Shown here: piece by piece, positions 59,468-64,000 of the stretch
How positions within the stretch are numbered: position 1 is the first letter of the stretch
Layout: each line of letters begins with the position of its first letter
NCBI GenBank assembly: GCA_911728435.2
Contig: OU452213.1
Location: forward strand, 5,435,834 to 5,499,833
Length of the DNA stretch: 64,000 nucleotides
Source of the DNA: Apoderus coryli
Taxonomy: Eukaryota; Arthropoda; Insecta; Coleoptera; Attelabidae
Direction: 5' to 3'
Program-made: the position numbers and the translations under genes
The notes under the pieces: model-generated
Seen by the model: the letters and a program-made list of their open reading frames with translations, nothing else
Told to the model about the DNA's origin: nothing
Database searches by the model: none

Positions 59468-60248
59468 ATGAAAATTGTACGTATTTTCATATTGATTTTT
59501 CTAGCCCATTTAAACATCTCTTTTATATTTGTGAAATGTGATTCTAAAACTAAAAATATCAAACCTCATCCTACTTTAAAGAAGCTTTGGAACAGTAGTC
59601 GCGGTAGCGAATCTGACCATAAATTTCGAAACTATACTGAAAATGCTACGAATAATTCTAGCAACATTTTGAAAACTGAAGCATCTAAATTTCTAAAAGA
59701 ATGCGGAATCAATAGTCGGGAAGAAGAAAATAATTACGAGAGTAATAAATCTAAAAACAACACCCGAACAAACTATCCGTTTCTGAATGGTTATGAATTA
59801 CCTAACAGTTATAATAGATATAATCGTCAAAACTCACAAAGTCACGACGAAACCGATTATTGGAAATCCTACAATGATCGCGAAGAGGAATTGGACAGAC
59901 AGAAACGTCGTAATACTGGTAACATAAACGACAGAAGAAGTGGAATTATGAATAACAATTTCCGAAGATTTAATAACGGAAATTCGGAGAATGATGAAAG
60001 GTATAATAATAATAATAACAGACGAGATTATACGGATACACATGACACACAAGATAAGCGTTATGATAATAATATGGTATATGGGAGAAATAGCAACAAT
60101 AATTATAATTCCGATAGTAGAGATGAAGTGGGTAATGCAGACAATAATTGTGATAGAAGAGACTCAAACAATCACGATGGGACAGATAGTAATAATAATG
60201 ATTACGTTCATAATAATAGAAATTTCGACGGCATAAATAGAAGGCTTG
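59468..60248 (+). CDS. Odorant-binding-protein-like gene (OBP59a-like), exon 1
   Basis: The start at 59468 is chosen because MKIVRIFILIFLAHLNISFI followed by FVKC is a good signal peptide; an upstream in-frame ATG at 59423 would bury it. After SKTKNIKPHPTLKKLW the frame reaches FLKECGINSREEE, likely holding OBP cysteine 1. Then come about 180 residues rich in Asn, Asp, Arg and Tyr (for example YNNNNNRRDYTDTHDTQDKR), low-complexity and probably disordered. The donor CTTG|GTATGT at 60248 leaves one base. OBP59a proteins are known for a long insert between Cys 1 and Cys 2, which fits. The gene would encode a secreted sensillar lymph protein. Other Asn-rich secreted proteins remain possible. The frame beyond 60248 is intron. 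Confidence 0.65.
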
Positions 60249-60307
60249 GTATGTATTTCTTGTTACATATGTGTAGCATGTTTTTAATCAAAATGTGTTA
60301 CTTTCCT

Positions 60308-60365
60308 AACTGGCGTCCCACAAGGTTCTATATTAGCACCCTTTGATTTTATTTTCCCGACCCAT
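60308..60365 (+). pseudogene. Non-LTR reverse transcriptase scrap
   Basis: LTGVPQGSILAPFDFIF matches the G-V-P-Q-G-S-x-L-x-P motif B of non-LTR reverse transcriptases. It is only about 20 codons long, lies in the intron of the OBP-like gene, and nothing conserved flanks it. Confidence 0.6.
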
Positions 60366-60724
60366 ATGGAAACTATTATGAACGCGCTAAAGAATATGAG
60401 ATAAAGGCTGATATAATCATTTTGAAGGACCCTGATACGATTAAGACCATTTCCAGATGGAAGTCTGTCTGTCTATTGTATTCTTCCACGATAGCACCTA
60501 AACGCTTCAACTAGTTGAGCTCCATTTTGGTCTATCAGTTTGGGAGAGTCCTACGATGAACCTTTTAGTGTTTGGTTGAAATTGCTTTACCCTTGTGATA
60601 GAGGTGAACACATCATTTGGAAGCATTTTTTATGTGGATTATACTTACTTTTGATATTTGCCTCATTAACATAAAGGTACATATTTGTAGCTTTAATACA
60701 ATTTGATTTTATTTCTTTTACCGT

Positions 60725-60797
60725 TGGCCGTAGCTCAGTGGTAATCGGGGTGGCTTTGGGTGCGCAAGATCCTAGGTTTGATCCCTGCTCTTGCAAT
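60725..60797 (+). repeat. tRNA-derived SINE-like head
   Basis: CCGTAGCTCAGTGGTAATCG resembles an A box and GGTTTGATCCC resembles a B box, 33 bases apart, the internal promoter of tRNA genes. The acceptor and anticodon stems do not pair, so it is not a functional tRNA but the head of a SINE or a decayed tRNA copy. Confidence 0.5.
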
Positions 60798-61763
60798 TTT
60801 ATTTCTAATTTTTGGCAAAAGTAATTTAGGTTAGTTGGGTTTGTTTATCATATTATAATTATTATATTTAGCTCTCTATGTCATATATGTATATGAATGC
60901 TATTCGTTTCATTAAATTTTTTTTTAATTTCACCGGAAATACGTGTTTTATTAAATTTTCATCATTGATTGATTGGCAAGGGGTTAAAAAAAAGGTTTAA
61001 AAATTTAAAAAAGTCATATTTCTTGAACTTTTATTAATAATATTGAATCATATTTCATTGCTTCAATAGAGTCACAAACTTAAAAAATATATTTCCTGAA
61101 CATAGAAGAAATATTGACTAGTTATTTATAGCTATGATAGAATATAACCCATGAAATGTATCATAAAAAACTTACATAGGCGTTCGTAAGTAGTGGAAAA
61201 GGGGTGAAATTAAAAAATATTTGCTATCTAACATAAGTAATCTCATTCGAAACATGGAATGGCATAATTTTTCATAGTTTTGATAGAAAATAACCTAAAA
61301 AATGTCAAGTAGAAAAATTACATAAATAAAATGATAAAATGAAATGTTAGTAAAATAAAAAAATTAAAATCATATCTAATTTAGAATAATTATTATTAAA
61401 ATTCTGTTTCGTTATGCAGGTCATATATTTTTCATTATAATATATCATGTCGGGAAAGTCTTAAGGGGATTTTTTTTATTTTATAATTATAATTGTATTT
61501 TTGATGTTCTCTATAACAAATACAACATTATTTTCGTGAATCTGCCATTTTAGCAACTAACTTTATTTATTGTAGAGTAATTTATAAAATATTTTAATTA
61601 GTTAATACATTTATTGACATTACATTACCTTTAAGAAGACTATTTTGTCAAGTGAGCAGTTCACAAATGCCAACTGGAGACACATGTTCAATTTTTATTA
61701 TTACTTAGTTATTGACCTCTGCATTACGAAATTTTCTATTTATCATTAGTTTAAAATTTTCAG

Positions 61764-61885
61764 GTTATAATCGCTATCCAAACATTTATAATATGCAGAG
61801 TAGCAATGGAGATAGAAAACACTTGAAAAATGAAACAAATAGAAACAATTTGCGGTTAAGGCGATTTAGCAGCGATGAAAATGAG
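61764..61885 (+). CDS. Odorant-binding-protein-like gene, exon 2
   Basis: The acceptor TAAAATTTTCAG precedes 61764 and the donor is ATGAG|GTAAAT. The exon takes the single base left by exon 1 and ends in phase 0. The code is GYNRYPNIYNMQSSNGDRKH then RNNLRLRRFSSDENE, continuing the Asn/Arg-rich insert of exon 1, which supports the junction. Confidence 0.7.
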
Positions 61886-61940
61886 GTAAATTCCACAGAG
61901 TAACACTTTTGTTATTAGTGAATAACGGCTTTTATTTTAG

Positions 61941-61976
61941 TGCATACCACAATGTGTTTTTGGATATATGGAATTG
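61941..61976 (+). CDS. Odorant-binding-protein-like gene, exon 3 (C2-x3-C3 motif)
   Basis: A 36-bp micro-exon with acceptor CTTTTATTTTAG and donor TTG|GTAAGT, phase 0 on both sides. The code is CIPQCVFGYMEL. The C-x3-C spacing followed by a hydrophobic helix is the signature of insect odorant-binding proteins (cysteines 2 and 3). Remaining exons with cysteines 4 to 6 were not found in 62-64 kb and should lie beyond the window. Confidence 0.7.
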
Positions 61977-62634
61977 GTAAGTAAATAATTTTTTTGTTGG
62001 TAAACTACAATTTACATTATTTTTATTAAACCAAATTAAATTTTCCTCACACTATGCATTAGTAAATACTACCTAGTGAAATACTAAATAAATTCAACCA
62101 TTTTCACAGTTAAAACCAAAAATTTTTTTGCAAAAACATGAAAGTCGATCACTAAAGTGCTGCGATTTCGACTAAAATTAAATTGTCACACTGGTGGTAC
62201 GTTTGAATTGAGACACGAAAACTGTTATTTTTCTTATTTCTTTATCTTTCGCCTCCATTACAATGAAAATTTAAAGCAAAACAATAACTGGTCTTTGAAG
62301 CGAAAATAACTCTTAGGGGTCTCTATGCAAAAGTTGTTCACCACAATGTCCCCATCAGCTGCATAAGTTTTACACAACGATTTCGGAATCCCCAGTATAT
62401 TGGCTGAATACATAACTATGTTCACAATGTAGACATAATTAAATCTACTTATTAATTTCGCGTTGAAAATAAATACAATTTTTAAATAGTTTCCCTATAA
62501 GAATCTGCTTACGTTAGTCGTAAATAACCCTGTGAATTACCGAGAAACACGGCATAGAAATATATAAATTTTAAATCTTTTCTATTCGCATAAATGAAAT
62601 GTTTTTGTGCTTCAGAATATAATCTGTTAATTTT

Positions 62635-63265
62635 AGTAGAGCTTCAGTCAAAATCAGTAGAACCAAATCGAGGCCTGGATCGACAGATACTGACGAATTC
62701 ATTTTGCTCATATTATAAGTTCGACAGAGTATACCATAGTCGTTGTCCATCTACAATATCGGCTTGCCTTTAAGCACAGCGAGATATTCACCAGATATTT
62801 ATATAATTTTATGTAAACCATACCATCTACTATACGTGTATTTAGATGGTATGGTCACAGTTTATATACAGTTACTTCACCTCGTGTCGGCACCTTTGTT
62901 ACCTCTGTCTTAAAAGCAATTCGCCGAATTCGCCGCCGCTTATAGTTATAGTATAGTATCTTATAGTATTTATAGATATAGTATATATAGTAGCGGGCCA
63001 GAAATGTGGCTGGGATTGCGACGAGTCGATGCCGTTTTTAGCGTCTACTGACCCTTCTTATCTATAGTTATTATTCTATGGTATGCTTTACATAATATTT
63101 ATATTATATCTGCTCAACAGCTCCTAAGAGCGAAATGAATTCGCCAGTATCTGGCGACCCATGCCTAGGTCTGGTTCTACAGAATTAGACTGAGGCTCTG
63201 CTAAATTAAACAAAATCCCTTGTGTAGGTAAAACTAGCAATTTTGTCCGCTTTGCCACAAAATTA
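62635..63265. mobile_element. Longer member of the 44.9-kb MITE family, with inserted repeat
   Basis: Inverted arms lie at about 62635-62770 and 63105-63265. Both match the 45140-45377 arm (CAGTATCTG..GACCCATGCC, GTCTGGTTCTAC, CTGCTAAATTAAAC). Between them is a copy of the 46846-47035 repeat (62857-63080). The two repeats are therefore parts of one larger element, or nested. Confidence 0.65.
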
Positions 63266-63289
63266 CTTTTCCTTTATTATAAATATTTA

Positions 63290-64000
63290 CCGACACAATT
63301 TCCTTTTATAATTTTCAGTAATTTTAGTTTTTATAAAAGCAATACTTCCACGTCCTATATATCGAAACCAAAAGACACTATGGCTGGGCTCACTTATTTT
63401 CAATATATATATAGGGGATTAAACGGTCTTTTGTTTACAAAGTTGCGCAAATATCCATCGAAATAATTGCTTCTGGTGTTTACGAACACATCTGGCTCTA
63501 TTTTATAGCAAAATTAAACAGATACACAAAAACTAACAACACTATCATTAGCAAACATAAAGAGAAGATACTTTAGAAAGTTTTATAAGAAAGCTTTAAT
63601 AATTATTTATTATATTAGTGGGTATCGTTTAAGCATATTATAAAATGGGAAATGTCTAATTATATAGTGAAAAGCCTTAAATAAAAATAATTCTCCAGGG
63701 TGTTTTAGAAAACAGTCTGATTCTAAACAAATAATATATTAGGACTCTCATTCATCACGAATCATAAGAACAATTTTCATTGTTAGTTTGGCAGCAACAC
63801 AAAATACCAACATAGGCATTTTAGTATAAAGGTAATTCAAATAATGTTTTTTGTTTGGAAGTGCAGATAGATTCAAATTTACACAATAAAAAAAAGTTTT
63901 AAATATAAAAAATGGATTATTGCAATAACAACTATTTAATAAAAAAAAATAAATTATATTAAAACAACGTCTGCCCACAAATAACTCATATATTTATTGT
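63290..64000. other. AT-rich end of window, no gene seen
   Basis: No exon matching the expected rest of the OBP-like gene, and no recognised repeat, was found here. The open frame on the minus strand near 63.8 kb has no conserved features. Confidence 0.45.

Noticed and set aside
59834..60236. Additional open frames opposite and beside the OBP-like exon
   Set aside because: They are Ile/Tyr-rich shadows of the AAT/GAT-rich coding repeat.
60725..60797. Functional tRNA gene
   Set aside because: A- and B-box-like sequences are present, but acceptor and anticodon stems do not pair.
62120..62195. Frame after TTTTCACAG near 62119 as next OBP exon
   Set aside because: The phase fits, but the short frame has no OBP-like cysteine pattern and soon stops.

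Overview
The window is AT-rich insect nuclear DNA; the order is uncertain, and a beetle or bug would fit. The evidence is spliceosomal introns with GT/AG borders, an odorant-binding-protein-like gene, an insect-type defensin exon, and a dense mix of insect transposons: DUF4817-type and Mos1-like mariners, piggyBac, PIF/Harbinger, hAT, P-like/THAP, Penelope-like and non-LTR elements. No bacterial operon, CRISPR array or rRNA gene is present. Most long open frames are chance or decayed transposon code. The host genes are made of short exons separated by large introns.

Three host loci can be supported. (1) A minus-strand membrane or secreted protein gene runs from about 48.3 kb down to 5.5 kb. 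Nine exons join in phase at every border: a glycosylated N-terminal segment, three EGF-like modules, a SEA-like domain and an immunoglobulin domain. The layout resembles an adhesion-GPCR ectodomain, but both ends lie outside the window and no membrane segment is seen. A tenth exon at 10.4-10.6 kb accepts the same splice phase as the second Ig exon and ends in a stop, so it could make a truncated soluble form. (2) The last exon of a plus-strand defensin-like (CS-alpha-beta) peptide lies at 3888-4015. (3) A plus-strand odorant-binding-protein-like gene starts at 59468. It has a signal peptide, a very long Asn-rich insert between cysteines 1 and 2, and the C-x3-C hallmark in its third exon; it continues past the window.

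Layout: 0-4 kb holds a decayed mariner split by a retro-insertion with a 5S-rRNA-like segment, then the defensin exon. 4.5-16 kb holds receptor exons among a small MITE, LINE fragments and a long-TIR mariner relative. 16-26 kb holds fold-back MITEs, twin 1-kb repeats, one receptor exon and mariner debris. 27-29.7 kb is a nearly open Penelope-like element with a GIY-YIG domain. 30.4-31.6 kb is a piggyBac relic. 32-45 kb holds one receptor exon, a palindromic element, a mariner deletion copy, a Harbinger relic and hammerhead-like motifs. 45.4-48.3 kb is the 5' visible part of the receptor. 48.5-51.3 kb is a palindrome array broken by a second Penelope-like element. 52.7-59.4 kb holds a hAT relic, a P-like transposon with a perfect 8-bp target duplication, a second THAP/P derivative, and two copies of the odorant-binding-protein promoter region. 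59.4-62 kb is the odorant-binding-protein gene, followed by MITEs to the end.

The most noteworthy items are the defensin-like exon, the alternative stop-containing Ig exon, the structurally intact P-like insertion, and hammerhead-ribozyme-like motifs at Penelope-element ends that share one extra nucleotide before stem II.
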